Shown piece after piece: positions 47,105 to 58,633 of a stretch of DNA of 64,000 bases. This DNA comes from Hyphochytrium catenoides (taxonomy: Eukaryota > Sar > Hyphochytriomycetes > Hyphochytriales > Hyphochytriaceae). The first letter of the stretch is position 1, and every line of letters begins with the position of its first letter. The notes beneath the pieces are model-generated. The model saw only the letters and a list, made by a program, of their open reading frames with translations, searched no databases and was not told the origin of the DNA. The position numbers and the translations under genes were made by a program. Where the stretch lies: NCBI GenBank assembly GCA_900088475.1, contig FLMG01001487.1, forward strand, positions 59,453 to 123,452, in the 5' to 3' direction.

Positions 47105-47348
47105 TTAGCACGTGCAAGGATCCATCATCGCGTACTTCATGATTGACAGCATCATGAGTGCGAGAACCACGATCCCAAGATTTACGTCTGTGGAGGTGTC
47201 GGTTAGCTATGGGGACAATCACACATCCCTGGTCCTGACGGACTCACCTCCAAACACCTCGTGTTCTGGCTGATTTTCTTGCGCAGATGCTCTCTGGCTG
47301 CTGGAGGAGGATGGTTGAGATCCCGAAGATGATGAGCTGCAGTCCATG
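47105..47348 (-). CDS. Tiny tail-anchored membrane protein
   Basis: A two-exon gene read directly from the sequence. Exon 1 (47258-47348) encodes MDCSSSSSGSQPSSSSSQRA and an acidic linker ending EVFG. A 70-bp intron with clean GTGAGT...CACAG ends (47188-47257) is removed in frame, and exon 2 encodes DVNLGIVVLALMMLSIMKYA then MMDPCTC and a stop at 47105. The product is about 58 residues: a polyserine, hydrophilic N-terminus and one C-terminal transmembrane helix with a very short tail, i.e. a tail anchor. It resembles the small Sec61-beta/SERP1/TOM-type membrane proteins in design, but no specific family is assigned. The splice fit plus helix make it believable despite its size. Confidence 0.5.
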
Positions 47349-49006
47349 ATTGTCTTGTGATTGATTTTTGCACAAACAAGTACCAAACGCTGAAATGAGG
47401 AAGCAGTGTCTCAGCTGGTGTCGCTACCAGGTAGGGAGGAGACCCTCGTGAAGACTACCTTAATTCTGCTCCGGTGATGATCGCAGGCTTGGAGTAACTT
47501 CAAGGTTTTCAACACTGGATTGGCGCTCAGGCCGAGATGACTGCCAAATCTTACTAAGATTGTTTTCGATGGTCAATTCGAGGTGCTGGGATCTGTCAGA
47601 GCTGATGATGGTTGCGATGCGAACACAAGGTGAAAACAGAGCAGTGGCAAGACGATGGACTGGACCTGGTACAAGTAGTAGGAACCTAGCTGGCGCCGCC
47701 GCTTGCTCTCATACCGCGAGAGGCAGAGGTAGGAACTCACAGTGCAATAATTGGCGCATCGAAGCATTGAGATGAAGGAGGAGACAGGGGCGATGAGAAG
47801 GCCAAGGTATTATGATAGGGAAGAACACGGGAACAGCGCAGGAGAAAGACGAAGGGAGAGAAAACTCAAAGGGGGCAGAGAGAGCGGAGCCTGTCCGTCT
47901 CTCTTGCAGTTTTCGAACTCTTTGCTGTTCCTTTCGTTTCACAGTAAGTTATATACTACCAGAGAAAGAAATATTCCTTGAAATCAGTCGCTGAAACCTT
48001 CCAAAGCGTACAATACATGACCTAGGAACTAGGAACCTGTACTTGTACAACGGGGTCAGGGCCAGAACTGCTCTGTGTTTATGTGTTTGGTCCGTGTCTC
48101 TCCCTCTTCTTTCTGCTGCTTGAATGTCCGTAGTTCTACTACTGAGAGTGTTGGGAGAAGAAAACTTTCGTAACGGTGCTGTCCTCCTTATAGTTCGCCT
48201 TTTCACTTCTTAGAGCTGTAGTTCCTAGCGCTGTAGCAGAAGCAGAGGAACTAGGAGGAGAGATCTTTGGTTTGGCGTGGAGGAAGAGGGTGGCCGCAGT
48301 ACGGGAACTGCTGCATGAGAGAGGGAAAAGGAAAGAACATTAATTGGACCACAAAGCAACCTCAGAAATCAATTGGATCCTTTGCAGAGCTCCCCTCAGA
48401 GTGACGGACGGAAGGTTCACAATGGTGTTGGAGCTGGTGTTGGGATGCAACCTTGCTCAGCCGGCCGTTCGTCTCATACTCCGACGGCCGACCTTTGATT
48501 AGCCCAGACGCAACAATCGAGACGGCTACTACGAAGAAGCTACCAAGCTGCTTACTTGAGCTCCAGTCATATTATGACAAACTACAGCTGTAAGTTGTTG
48601 TTCTATCACTTATAAATATAGATGACTGCTTCAGATGGGCAACAAGGAAGTAGTGCTTTCTGGCAAGGCTGAACTACAAGGACATTTTATTCGGGCGGCA
48701 CCGTAGCAGCTCTTCTTCAACCTCTAATAAGGCAGTTCGCCGACAGGTTAAGACCTTGATAGGGGAATAGATAGCAGATGACATTACCCACTTCTTTAGG
48801 CAGAGGAGGTACCCTTGCACCACCTATCCTCTGCTCCATGTCCACACTGCTGAGTGGGAATCATCTATTGGTGTTCAACTCAAAGGACGGGAGTCCATCC
48901 ATCCGGATATACTCGTTGCAGAAGCCCTCTATCTGTAAATAACCATAATCTGGCTCATGGTGCAGCGCCCTACCTCCTCTTCTGGGGATCTAAGAACGAA
49001 GTAACC
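47349..49006. other. Intergenic, nothing recognised
   Basis: About 1.65 kb. The frames are short and purine-rich, overlap on both strands and lack motifs. Confidence 0.45.
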
Positions 49007-49770
49007 TCACTTCGAAGCATCCTTCTCCAAATGCCGGAAGACTGTGTAGGCAGAAACGGCAGCATCTAGTTCTCCACAATTAGCTAACTGGACAGCAGCT
49101 TTTCTCGCAACTGAAGGAGGGTGTTTCTCGAGAGCCAAAGCTCTTTGGTTGTGATGTAAGGCTTGTCTGACATTTCCCATTTTCTCAAGTATGCGTGCGG
49201 CATTCCGGTGGATGCTTGCCGAGTCAGGTTCAAATCTTTCTGCCTTCTGAATATAGGCTAATGCTTCGTCAAACCTCGCTTGAGCTAATATCAAGGACAG
49301 GGGCGATGCTTAATATAACATTCTGAGGATCTTTGTCCCAAAACTAGCCTTCGAACTAACACTTACCCGCGAGGGCAGCAGCAGCATTCACTATCGCTGG
49401 TGTATAGTTGGACCGAGTGTTTAGCAGAGCTTCAAAATGCTGCAAAGCGCTATCATATTTCTTCATATCAAGGTAGACCAGCCCAATTTCATTCATAACA
49501 GCTGGCTCTCCCGGCTGGAGGCTTAAAGCGGCTTTTAAATGTCTCAAAGCCTTTTCCAATTTGAGCCGTTTTCGGAGGAGAACTCCCAGGTGATACCTCG
49601 ATCCGACATCCTTTGGGTTCTCGATCGCCTTCTTANNNNNNNNNNNNNNNNNNNNNNNNNNNNNNNNNNNNNNNNNNNNNNNNNNNNNNNNNNNNCTTAT
49701 TGCTCATTGTCAAACTTTTTGCTCGTCGTGCAAGTATCTGGCGAGATCAAATTTACAAAGACTTTCCAGA
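49007..49770 (-). CDS. TPR-repeat protein (interrupted by gap, 5' end unresolved)
   Basis: Tandem tetratricopeptide repeats are visible in at least two exons. The upstream exon (about 49635-49365) reads NPKDVGSRYHLGVLLRKRLK, LEKALRHLKAALSLQPGEPA and MNEIGLVYLDMKKYDSALQH. The downstream exon (49294-49007) reads RFDEALAYIQKAERFEPDSA, HRNAARILEKMGNVRQALHH and then a third degenerate unit, ending FRHLEKDASK. The repeats have the 34-residue spacing and the small/large pattern (A-8, G-8, A-20, P-32) of TPRs, a protein-interaction scaffold. A 60-base N run (49636-49695) hides at least part of another repeat; the flanking piece ILARRAKSLTMSNK after a good acceptor is probably the same gene. The start codon was not found. 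Function cannot be inferred beyond scaffold or co-chaperone-like. Confidence 0.8.
49636..49695. other. Assembly gap (60 N) in TPR gene
   Basis: Undetermined bases between TPR exon segments. Confidence 0.99.
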
Positions 49771-50621
49771 GGTAAGGACCATCATCACGTCATCACTCCG
49801 TACAATCGTCGATGATGGGCTACTGCTATCTTGCTCCAATCCACCCCACAGCAATGGCAGACAACAATGTCCTTCAATGATCAGTCGACGCCTGGGTGGT
49901 AGTAGACAAACGGAAAGGGGCAGCCAAACAGTGGCAGCATCAGTAAGCTCAAAGTTTGTAACGCCAAACAATCAGTCATCTTGTTGTGATAATCATTTGC
50001 ATATTGTGGGGCCCATTGGTATATTGGGCTCAATGACAATGCTAAGGGTGAGAGAAACCTGGATAACTCATAATGCACCCAGACAGTTGCGCGTGACTCT
50101 ATGTCTTGATCTCAATCTGTTCCTTGGCTGGATCCTGGTGCGCTGATGAATCGTCGTATCTTGCTTTTGACCTGCAGTGCTAACCCAAAGGCGTCAGACT
50201 GTACAAGGCGCCTTCACGAGTCCTTGGCACGGTTGCTGACCACTGGCTGGTTCATCATTGCGCTGGCTAAACTGACTCATGGTTCCGATAGTTCCTTGTT
50301 GTGCTGCATCTTGTGTCTCTATCTGAGTCTCAAACCATCATCGAAGCACAGGACAACAACCCTCTCGATAGGACCCCTCTATCAGCCCTTTGCAGACCCA
50401 TGTGCTCCACTACTGACCAGTGGGCACGCAAGCTCATCAAGCACCCCAGCATGTGCTTATACCCTGCCAGATGCATGGGACACAAACATGAGCACAATTC
50501 TTTTCTTTGGAGTCGAGATATGAGCCACGGCGTTCACTGAATATTTACTCATGATAGACAGACAACTGCTATTTACTTTAAGCACCTCGCATCTCCTCTG
50601 CGGTCACCGACCGATACTTTG
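49771..50621. other. Unassigned stretch upstream of the TPR gene
   Basis: Should include the missing 5' exon(s) and promoter of the TPR gene. Plus-strand frames at 50146-50540 overlap in two phases and lack motifs; I do not call a gene. Confidence 0.4.
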
Positions 50622-51528
50622 TCATTGGAGTCCTAGAGAGGCATCCAATAGGGTCGCTCTCCTCAGATGTACGATCTCCCTGACATCAGGGTTGAAGGTC
50701 AACGATATCCGGGCCATTCCCCGGAGCCCATAGAGTTGGGGCTTGTCTATCTCTGTAGACTGTGCAGTAAGTAGAATGTCCATAATGCACAACTTGGACC
50801 GTCGTATTCTACGGTACAGCTTACAATCCTGTTTCAATCCTGTGAGGCATCGGGCATCGCGGATATAAAGGAACATGTCGTTGACAGCCTAGACATTTAA
50901 AGGCAGCTTATCAGGCTGAAGCACTCCGATCTAGTACAGTACAGTGGTTAAGGACGATTGCGATCAAACAGGCATCCTATCCCGTTTCCTCATGCAGGAC
51001 AAACTCGGCGGAACGCCCTTTGCCCCAGCGGTTAGCTCGGCGGCAACAAAAACGAATGGGTCTGTGGCAGGGGCAGCAGCATGAGCTTCTAGTACATAAA
51101 AGCTCGAGGTTAGCTATGATAGAGTTCCACTCAGAGCTTGATGCAGCTGCAGGAGTCCTTTTCTCTTATATGAATACCTCTTTCCACCGCCCCCGCAACT
51201 CCTATTTCAAGATCTTTTGAAAAGCCCACGAAGTCTCCACTATTGCTCCCTTACCTAACGGTACATGTCACAAAAGTGACGATGATTCGAATACTGCCCT
51301 TGGTACGATCCAGATGACTTGCCGCCCGTCTGCAGACGCCGAGACCTCGGCTCTCGTTAGAGACGGAAACCCTTCGAGAAATATAATTAGACGTCTTCTT
51401 TCCTCCCGTAAGGTGATGTGGCCCGTTTGACATATCGAAGAGGAAGCTATCGGCTTGCCAAAGGCGCCGTCCGTAGAGCGCTTTCCTGGTCTGCTCTCAG
51501 CAGCCTTCGCTGGGGTCTCTTCAGTCAT
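50622..51528 (-). CDS. Unrecognised multi-exon protein
   Basis: Not assigned to a family. The proposed first exon starts at 51528 (MTEETPAKAAESRPGKRSTD) and runs through HITLREERRRLIIFLEGFPS and ADGRQVIWIV. The proposed last exon (upper end about 50885, acceptor aaatgtctag) encodes DMFLYIRDARCLTGLKQDCK, LYRRIRRSKLCIMDILLTAQ and PQLYGLRGMARISLTFNPDV, ending LLDASLGLQ with a stop at 50622. A middle exon near 51.0-51.1 kb may read NRWGKGRSAEFVLHEETG. The amphipathic, non-repetitive composition of the two main pieces makes them look coding. Linking them into one gene is inference. The start lies only 136 bases from the end of the methyltransferase gene on the same strand. Confidence 0.4.
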
Positions 51529-51663
51529 CGAATACTGGTCACAGGGGTGTTGCACTGCCAGTACTGACTCTCGGGTGAACAACAGTCAGAAGTGTATACC
51601 TTCCTTTCAGCGGCACAACGGGCAACATGAGGTACTGCCCGTGCATATCTAACCTTGCAGTGT

Positions 51664-52630
51664 TCAATCCTGATCCTCAGCCCCCATGGGGGGCTCCCAC
51701 TCCTCTTCCGATGATGATTCCTCGGCTTCGGCGCCAAACGCGTAAGGAAAATGCTCTTTGACTACAGTCCAATAGTCTTCTACTTCTTCTGGGATTCTTC
51801 GGGGTCTGAAGAGCAGAATTTTGGCATCCATCAGTGGCCGCACTGTGGCATACTCTTGCCATAGAATGACAGATATTGAGAAACCAGCATGATGAGCTGC
51901 GAGGAAGAGGTTTCTTGTGACTCCTTTTCTGTCTCTCTCGACATAAGAGCATATAAAGCATCCTTCGGTGGCCAAAAGCTGGTGAACAGTAGCGAACAGG
52001 CGGTCGAGGATGACGCGACTGATGGCCGGGTAGACAATATCGGCCCCAAGCACAAAATTTGCTCGTTTGGGGCCTAGAAGCTGACTGATAGCGTCTACAC
52101 GCTCTTGATCGCCCCATTCAAGGAGCAGAGCTTTGCAGTGGGGCTCTAGATGGTTCAATATGACATGGCGCTTCGCTTGGCTCACAATCTCCACATCGCG
52201 GTCGGTTAGAATGGCCCTTGCCCCTAGTGCGGCAACTAGGAGTCCAGGGAGGCCAGTGCCACAGCCCAGCTCGACAACTGCTGGCCTGTCACCTATGCTT
52301 TGCTGGAAGAGTTCACCGTTGCTTGCGATGTACTGGCAGAGTGCATGGGTACCTGGGCGGGACAAAGCATAATCAACAGGGCGATTAGAAAAGGGGGAGC
52401 CGAGAAACTTTCCATCAATGTCTTTTTGGGCGAAACTCAGAAGCGGGAGGAACTTTACCGGGCCAGAGCATCAGACCGGTCTTGTCCGTGAGACCTCCGT
52501 CCTGGATGAGGTAGCCTTGAAAGCTCTCATGGCACTGAATAGAAATGGTAATGCCATCACTTGCTTCACCATTCTCCTCATCCCTTCCCTTTCTGCTTCT
52601 TGGTTTGAAAGAGAAGGTCAGATCCTCCAT
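51664..52630 (-). CDS. METTL21/FAM86-like Rossmann methyltransferase (2 exons)
   Basis: Exon 1 (52459-52630) starts MEDLTFSFKPRSRK and ends TGLMLWPG. A 106-bp intron (52353-52458) with GTAAAG and CCCAG ends is removed in frame to give LMLWPGTHALCQYIASNGEL, the family's entry helix. Exon 2 has the SAM-binding motif I VVELGCGTGLPGLLVA, the post-I acidic motif ILTDRD, and the LGADIVYP motif IV where the family-VII enzymes have a D/E-x-x-Y/F. Many members of this group methylate lysines on chaperones or translation factors; the substrate here is unknown. The protein ends in a Ser/Glu-rich acidic tail (AEAEESSSEEEWEPPMG), unusual but plausible. Total length is about 285 residues. Confidence 0.87.
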
Positions 52631-53409
52631 TTATCAGGTAGGTCTCTGGTCTCTAGGTATGATGAAGAAGGAGACTACGGTTCCAAGCTCTTAACCTCTA
52701 CTAACGACAGCCCACTGACGGGCAGGACATCAGTTCCTGCATACGATTCCATCTCCTCATCATCCGGGCTCAGGTAGGTATGTTAGAGAGGTCTGGGACC
52801 TGGGACAGAGACCGCCATCATCGTTGTCATCGGACGTCACTTCTTCATTGTGAGCCCTCGCTGAAGTCTGGAGTCCTATTCTGAGCCCTTGAGGTTGATG
52901 CCAGCCGAGCCATTGCTGTCTTCTCAAAATCCTTTGCTTCTGTCCGTACAGCTGTACAGTTCGAGTATGTGAAGGTATTGGCTGGCGTTAGCGGTCGTGG
53001 GTTGATTTACTGATTTATATGTTTTATTTACCTCGTACCACTTGTCGGACCACTTCTGGGTGGATGGGGAGACTTCACTGCGATGGGTGGGCGGATTATG
53101 GCAACAGTTATTTAACTATCTTGTGCCATTGATTATCGCAGCTCTGCCATGTGAGGGAATTTCAACCTTTCAAACCACACGAACAACACTTCATCAGCGG
53201 CGTCCGTGGAGTCCTGGATCATCCACGGCGGGCGGCAAGCAGCCGGCCACGCACCATCCATGATATGCATCAATGAATAGCAGCCAGACGACCAGCACAT
53301 TATTACACCGCGCCCAGATTCTTACGCGCGCCGCGCCACCTTCTGCCATCCTCCGTCGTAATAACCTACTAAACAGCTTCGTACTTCTTCTTCTCGGAAA
53401 CGAAAACAT
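52631..53409. other. Intergenic before the MULE copy
   Basis: No gene recognised. It contains the methyltransferase promoter side and probably the 5' end of the element; no terminal inverted repeat was identified by eye. Confidence 0.4.
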
Positions 53410-54720
53410 ATGATGATGAGTACTAGCACCATTTCCACTCTTGTGCCTCCTCCAAGAGATGACAATATACCTCCTCCTCGTACGCTACCACCACCCTCTA
53501 CTCCGCGGCTCCTTGTCGCTTCTGATGACGCCCTGAGTGGAACGTGTCTTTCCCCAATACCCTTGCCAACAGAGGAGGATTTATTGATTATCACCACCCC
53601 AGATCCTCCCTCGGGGCCATTCCAGACCTACGAAGAGGCTACGGAAGCCTTGCAAACGTGGGCAAAGAGTCTTGGATTTAGAGTCATTCAAGACTATACA
53701 AAGAAGAGGAAGAAAGACCTCTTTCCCAACCTTTACTCTCAGGTCTATCTGACTTGTGAATGCGCCGGTGCGCCAAAAAAACTTGCACCTGGGTCTCGGA
53801 AGGGATCCAAGAAGACCAACCGCCCTTGGAAGGTCACACTGGTGAGGGAACCGAACGAGGAAGTCTTTAAAGCTCACGTCAGGCGTCCCGAGAATCTTGT
53901 CCACAAGGGGCACCGGCTCCTACAGCCGGCGCTAATGAAGGTGGCGCAGGCGTCAATCCGTGGCTTCACGGAAGATGAGGTCGAACGAGTGGAGATACTG
54001 ACAAGCGCTGGAATCAGCCCACGTTATATTTATAATTTGTTCACCTTGGAGAGAGAGCGCCGGCAAGAGGATACGACCTTTACCATCCAGACAGTGCGAA
54101 ACCTCATCAAGAAGCTCCAAACAGGTAAGAGGAATACACGTCTACCATGCAGATAGTACACCTCATGAAACACGTCCACCCAGATTCTGACAAGAGAAAA
54201 ATGGGAGACATCCAAGCTCTTATTTCCAGTTTTAGAAAGGGGCAGGATCTCAGTCCAGACTTCTACTACGACCTTTATGTAAATGATTACAATGAGGTTG
54301 CTGGAGTTATGTGGATGACCCCCGAAACAGCATCTGGACTATACGGTTTACCACGACTCTATTGGGTTCGACACCACTTTCGGTACGAACATCTACGACA
54401 TGAAATTTGCGGGCCTCACGGCAGTAGATGAAAACGGCAAGACTGTTGTGCTTGCTCAATGTCTACTAATTGATGAGCTCACAGAATCCTTCAGATGGTT
54501 TTTTCGGGCTCTTAAGCGCGCAGTGAAGTCTGACTTACCCCACACTATCCTCACCGACGGAGATAGGGCAATGGCAGCTGCCATTGCCTTAGAATGGCCA
54601 GAGGTCAATCACAGGTGGTGTTCGTGGCATCTGCTCAAGAACTTTGTAAAAAGGTTCTCTGGCTTTCTGGGTCCTGGGTTCAAATAATTCTACAAGGCTT
54701 TCTTAGACCTGATGCATCAG
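53410..54720 (+). mobile_element. MULE/FAR1-type DNA transposase, broken
   Basis: A Mutator-like transposase of the FAR1/MULE superfamily. The N-terminal part (53410 to about 54123) carries a FAR1/WRKY-GCM1-like DNA-binding zone: TYEEATEALQTWAKSLGFRV, then VYLTCECAGAPKK and a conserved VHKGHRLLQPALM. The catalytic core follows in shifted frames: FRKGQDLSPDFYYDLYVND, then DTTFGTNIYDMKFAGLTAVD, LAQCLLIDELTESFRWFF, TILTDGDRAMAAAIALEWP, and the zinc-like CSWHLLKNFVKRFSGF. Reading passes through at least two frame changes: near 54124-54150 and near 54337, where an extra A in ccccgaaacagc breaks the frame before DYTVYHDSIG. The frame is then stopped at FLGPGFK (54685) by the foldback described separately. 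The C-terminal half, including the SWIM finger, is missing. It is therefore inactive. DNA-level homology to the remnant at 18.0-19.0 kb is clear. Confidence 0.85.
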
Positions 54721-54902
54721 TCCGACAGTCGCTCAATACGCTCAATACCGAAGTTTGATGGTGAGTTTATCAGACTCATCGACCTGATGCATCAGGTCTA
54801 AGAAAGCCTTGTAGAATTTTTTGAACCCAGGACCCAGAAAACCAGAGACCTCTTTACAAAGTTCTTGAGCAGATGCCACGAACACCAACTGTGATTGACC
54901 TC
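54601..54902. repeat. Foldback inverted repeat, arms about 120 bp
   Basis: The left arm 54601-54720 is the reverse complement of the right arm 54784-54902, with only a few mismatches, around a 63-base loop. Arm ends: gaggtcaatcac on the left and gtgattgacctc on the right; inner palindrome cctgatgcatcagg. The arms are transposase coding sequence (VNHRWCSWHLLKN to AFLDLMHQ), so the right arm is an inverted copy of the end of the preceding frame. Confidence 0.92.
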
Positions 54903-55995
54903 AATCATTTGTGAGAGAGCTCTGGAAGACTTCATTTATGCTTCTGATCTCCTGTTTCCTAGCTCATGCAAGGCTCTTTCTTCTAAGCTGAGGACTTTTT
55001 GAGCCCATTCTTCACCTTCTAGAGCTTCTTGAACATGTCCCGATAGAGCTTACAGCCCTTGCCCTTAGTTTCCTTCCTCTGATATTAGTGCTCTGTCTTC
55101 AGCTTATGGGCCGAGCGCGTAACTAATTGGACAAGGCCTCTTCTTCCTTCCGTTATGTTGCGACTACTGCTGCTGTATCTCTCTCTCATCTCTCTTAATT
55201 TCTTCTCTACAGCGCTGCGATCACTATGTCTAGTCGTCTAGTGGTACAACCACTGGCAGGTCCACACATTGGCTACTGCTACTACCAGTGATGGAATGTT
55301 GACGATGCTGCCTGTTCGACTACGATGGCCGCTAGTACATACTAGGGTGACACCTGAGTCTTCTTGCGATGTCGTCATTCACTGGCGTTACGGACTGCCA
55401 TCATCAGTGGCGGAAGACCAATGGGCTGTCTTCTTGACCTCTATAGCCTCGCAGAGGATCTTGAGTGTCGCCATCCGCCAACGCAATTGAGGTGACCATG
55501 ATGGAAAGATCCCTGCAGGAACCTGCTCCTAGACTAGGATCCACATGAGTACTAAGCTAGTTAGTGCTGATACTTGTTGCAGAGGTCTTCCTATCATAAG
55601 GACCCAGTGCAGTTATGGCGCTTGGTACCAATGATTCCCCAACGTCAAGGTGCCAGTCGATCCTTGTCACCCCAGTCAGTCCATCTCTCACTTCTCTCTT
55701 TCATCAGGCATCGTCCTTAACGACGGCATGTGGGTCATCAACGACGCGCTGTGGGCGTGGGAGTCTTATGCTAGCTTTAGAGTGAGAACAGTTTCTCACA
55801 AAGATGTGTCAGTTTTACGAAAGGTCGCCATAGTCTAAGGTATCAGTCAGCAGCCGAGGAGTCTAAGAACTAGAGCGCTGCCAACCCATGCGGCATCGCT
55901 ATTGGGAGTTATGCAGAAGGTAAATAACTAATGCTTTCGCTGGACGGCTCTTCAGGAGAGCTAAGGTCCCGAGCTCATTCCCAACAGAACCATGG
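54903..55995. other. Element flank, no intact gene
   Basis: The first 100 bases continue an antisense transposase-like reading (EEWAQKVLSLEERALHELGN on the minus strand), with stops. Beyond about 55.1 kb no frame has a motif. The segment ends at the EIPR1-like stop. Confidence 0.5.
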
Positions 55996-57564
55996 CTAGA
56001 GCAGGATCTTATATTTCTCCGTCGAAGGAACCTGATTGACTACCACTCGGCCGTTGAAAGAGAGTGACATGAAGACCCAAGCGTCCATTGCGCTCCATGC
56101 AACGGCGTATACACTGTCCTCGTGTTCCTCGTAGGATTTAACCTTTACATCCGACACATCAAGTTCACTGAAGAATAAGCATGAAAGGAGACGATGGGCG
56201 ATCAGACGAGGCCAGGGAAGTGAGTCCTCAAAAAGTGTCGCACCTGTTCGCCTCCTCCATTTCAAGCAAAGGAGCCGAAGAAATAGAGGAGACTCTCCAA
56301 AGGTTAACCACACTGTCTGATCCGCTGCTTAGAACTAGCTGATCATGAAAGCGATTATATCGGACTGACCACACCCTACGAGAGCATTCTGGACGGTCAC
56401 CATGCTGGCATTATAGAACAAACTGGTGAACCTCCTTACCAATGGGAGTGGCCTTGCATATCCTTGATAGGTCGCTCAGTCTTTCTCATGTCCCAGAAGC
56501 GAATCCTGCAGTCATCCCCACATGTAGCTAGGGCGAAAGGCCGGTTTGGATTGTAGTCAATATCGCGGATGCGCTCGCCATGTGCCTCCTTTATGTTCTG
56601 AGCTTGACTTCGCGAAGATCAGACTCTACAAATAGAACCTTTATCAGTATGTCTTCTTACTTGGATGTCCTTAAGTCATAGGTCCGCAATCCGCTGCCAC
56701 CCGCGATGCAAATCTCTGTAGGGTGATGTGGATTCCATGCCGCTATGCTGGCAAGCTCTCCATCGCCCCAATCTACAGATGAGATCTCCTGCAACTGAAC
56801 TTGAGGGCGAATTACCATGAGAAAGCCAGGTCAAATTCTCAACCTACAGAAAGCTTGTCTCCGGAACTATTTACATCCCACACGCGCAGCTTATTGGCAT
56901 GGAGCGTATAGGCCTTGCCTCCACTAGCGTCAGTGGCAGCGGAAGGGTTCCATCCAACCCTATCGAGACGTAAGACGAACCCACGGCAAGAGGAAACATC
57001 CAGTTGTTAAGCAGAAGCTCATCCCAAAGGCGCTACCGCAATCTCTTCAACTCACGATATACAGCTCTCGAGGCCGTCGGGCAGTGTACTTCTTTGCTCT
57101 AACGCTGCCTCAGAGGGCTCCGCAGAATGGTCAAGTGCAGAGGCATTGTCCAATCCAGGCATGCGCCACAAAGTAGCCTGACGGTGCGATCCATCTGTAA
57201 GGAAAGAGGTCACACCGGTACCTTAAAGACAAGGAGTATTGTCAAGCCTGACCTGCAGTGAAAGCGGTGAAGACTAGGGAACGATTTGTGGGACACGAGC
57301 TCAAACTCCAGATCTCTTTCTCGTGGCGAAAGATCTTCTCCAAGGAAACTTCCGCTCGCTCCTCATCGTAGCGAAGTAAATGAATCTAGAAGACGAGGTC
57401 GGACTGTGATGAGCAGAGGCCAATGATGGAGGTTTTGAGAAACAGACCGAGTTCTTCTGTCTCAGGGCCGTGGTTCCCAAGAGAAATCGATGATGTCCCG
57501 TGTCTCCAACATGAGGAACCAGGCATCTGGCCTGCATGAAAGCGTAAGAAACGACGGGTATCAT
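55996..57564 (-). CDS. EIPR1: EIPR1/TSSC1-like WD40 protein (multi-exon)
   Basis: EIPR1 is a WD40 protein that binds the EARP/GARP tethering complexes in endosome recycling and dense-core vesicle sorting. The N-terminal exon matches the family start: [17 protein letters not shown] and [18 protein letters not shown]. The next pieces (about 57.38-57.25 kb) read [19 protein letters not shown] and [10 protein letters not shown]. Short WD-repeat exons lie at 57.2-56.4 kb (for example DFNPN-like and DDCRIRFWD-like segments seen on the minus strand near 56.5 kb). The last exon gives the diagnostic [20 protein letters not shown] and [18 protein letters not shown], ending at 55996 exactly as the human protein does (KYxILL). 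The start at 57564 (MIPVVSYAF) fits best; an upstream in-frame ATG exists at 57672. It is divergent from the MFS gene. Confidence 0.9.
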
Positions 57565-58633
57565 TCCTGGTAACGATCGTACACCTACACTTTGCTTTGC
57601 ACTGTATATGCTGGCACCTGCCGCGAACAGGGACATGTTCAGCTCTAAAAGCGGGGAGATCACACCATGCAAAGGCTTCTTTGTCGAGTTCGGTTGCGCT
57701 GGGTGACTAGGGCTCCAAGCGGTGAAGAGAGGGATAATTAAGCTCGTTCCATGCTCCCTAGGTAGTCTCTCGTCTCTTAGTGTAGCCTAATGTGAAGCAA
57801 AGGGTATGCGCTACATGCCTCGAACGGGCCAGACCTCCTCTGACTCAACAGCTCCCCCTGGTTCACCAACAGCTGAGAGTCAGCAAGATCAAGGTCACAC
57901 GCTGTAGCTGCTGGAAAGTTAACGGTGGAACCAGTCCCTCTCTGTATCGACTCAAAGGTCGTGCTCCATACAATGGGCCAAGGATCTGCATGTGAGGAGT
58001 GTGGCCTCCTGGTCATTTATCGCCACATGCAAGAGGTAACCCTGTTGTTGAAGCTGCAGCATAACTCACATCCTTTATAGGAGAGGGAGACACACTGAAG
58101 ACTGGAGACTGGAGACCCAAAGATCACGACACAGATCACGATAAGCGGCACGGCAAGGCGCGGGTAACGGCTATGTTGCGGGGACACAATAAGCTGCGCA
58201 CAGGATGATTGTTGACCTAGCAATAGTGGAGGTAGCTACATACTGTCCGACGTCAGTGAGAGACTGACAGAACTTCTAATGTCAAAGCTCCTCACTATCA
58301 GACAACAAGGTGCCAAGCTGTTGGCCTGTATCACCAGCTCCACTCTAGAGAGCTGCTGCACGATTTGAAGCAAGTTCTATCACACGCAACCGCTGCTGTG
58401 CATTGTTAGGTGTCGTCCTGGGCGCTGCTGTTAGTTCGAGTGAAAGGGCTTAGACATGCGACCAGTGCACTCTTTAACAACTTCGGACTCTGGAAAGGCT
58501 CATCTACGTCTAGCGAAACACCAAAGAGCGAGGAGAACTCTGCAGGTCTAGGAAGCCAGCTCCACCAACTCTGCCAAGGTATTAAATCAAGGTCTGGGAA
58601 GTACATTGGCCATAGGGAAGGCGATCCCCTTCT
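57565..58633. other. Head-to-head region between EIPR1 and MFS genes
   Basis: About 1.07 kb without a recognised gene. A plus frame from 58410 ends just before the MFS start in another phase and has no motif. Both promoters are expected here. Confidence 0.45.

Noticed and set aside
49613-50146. 177-codon plus frame spanning the N gap
   Set aside because: Part of its length is undetermined bases and it is antisense to TPR exons.
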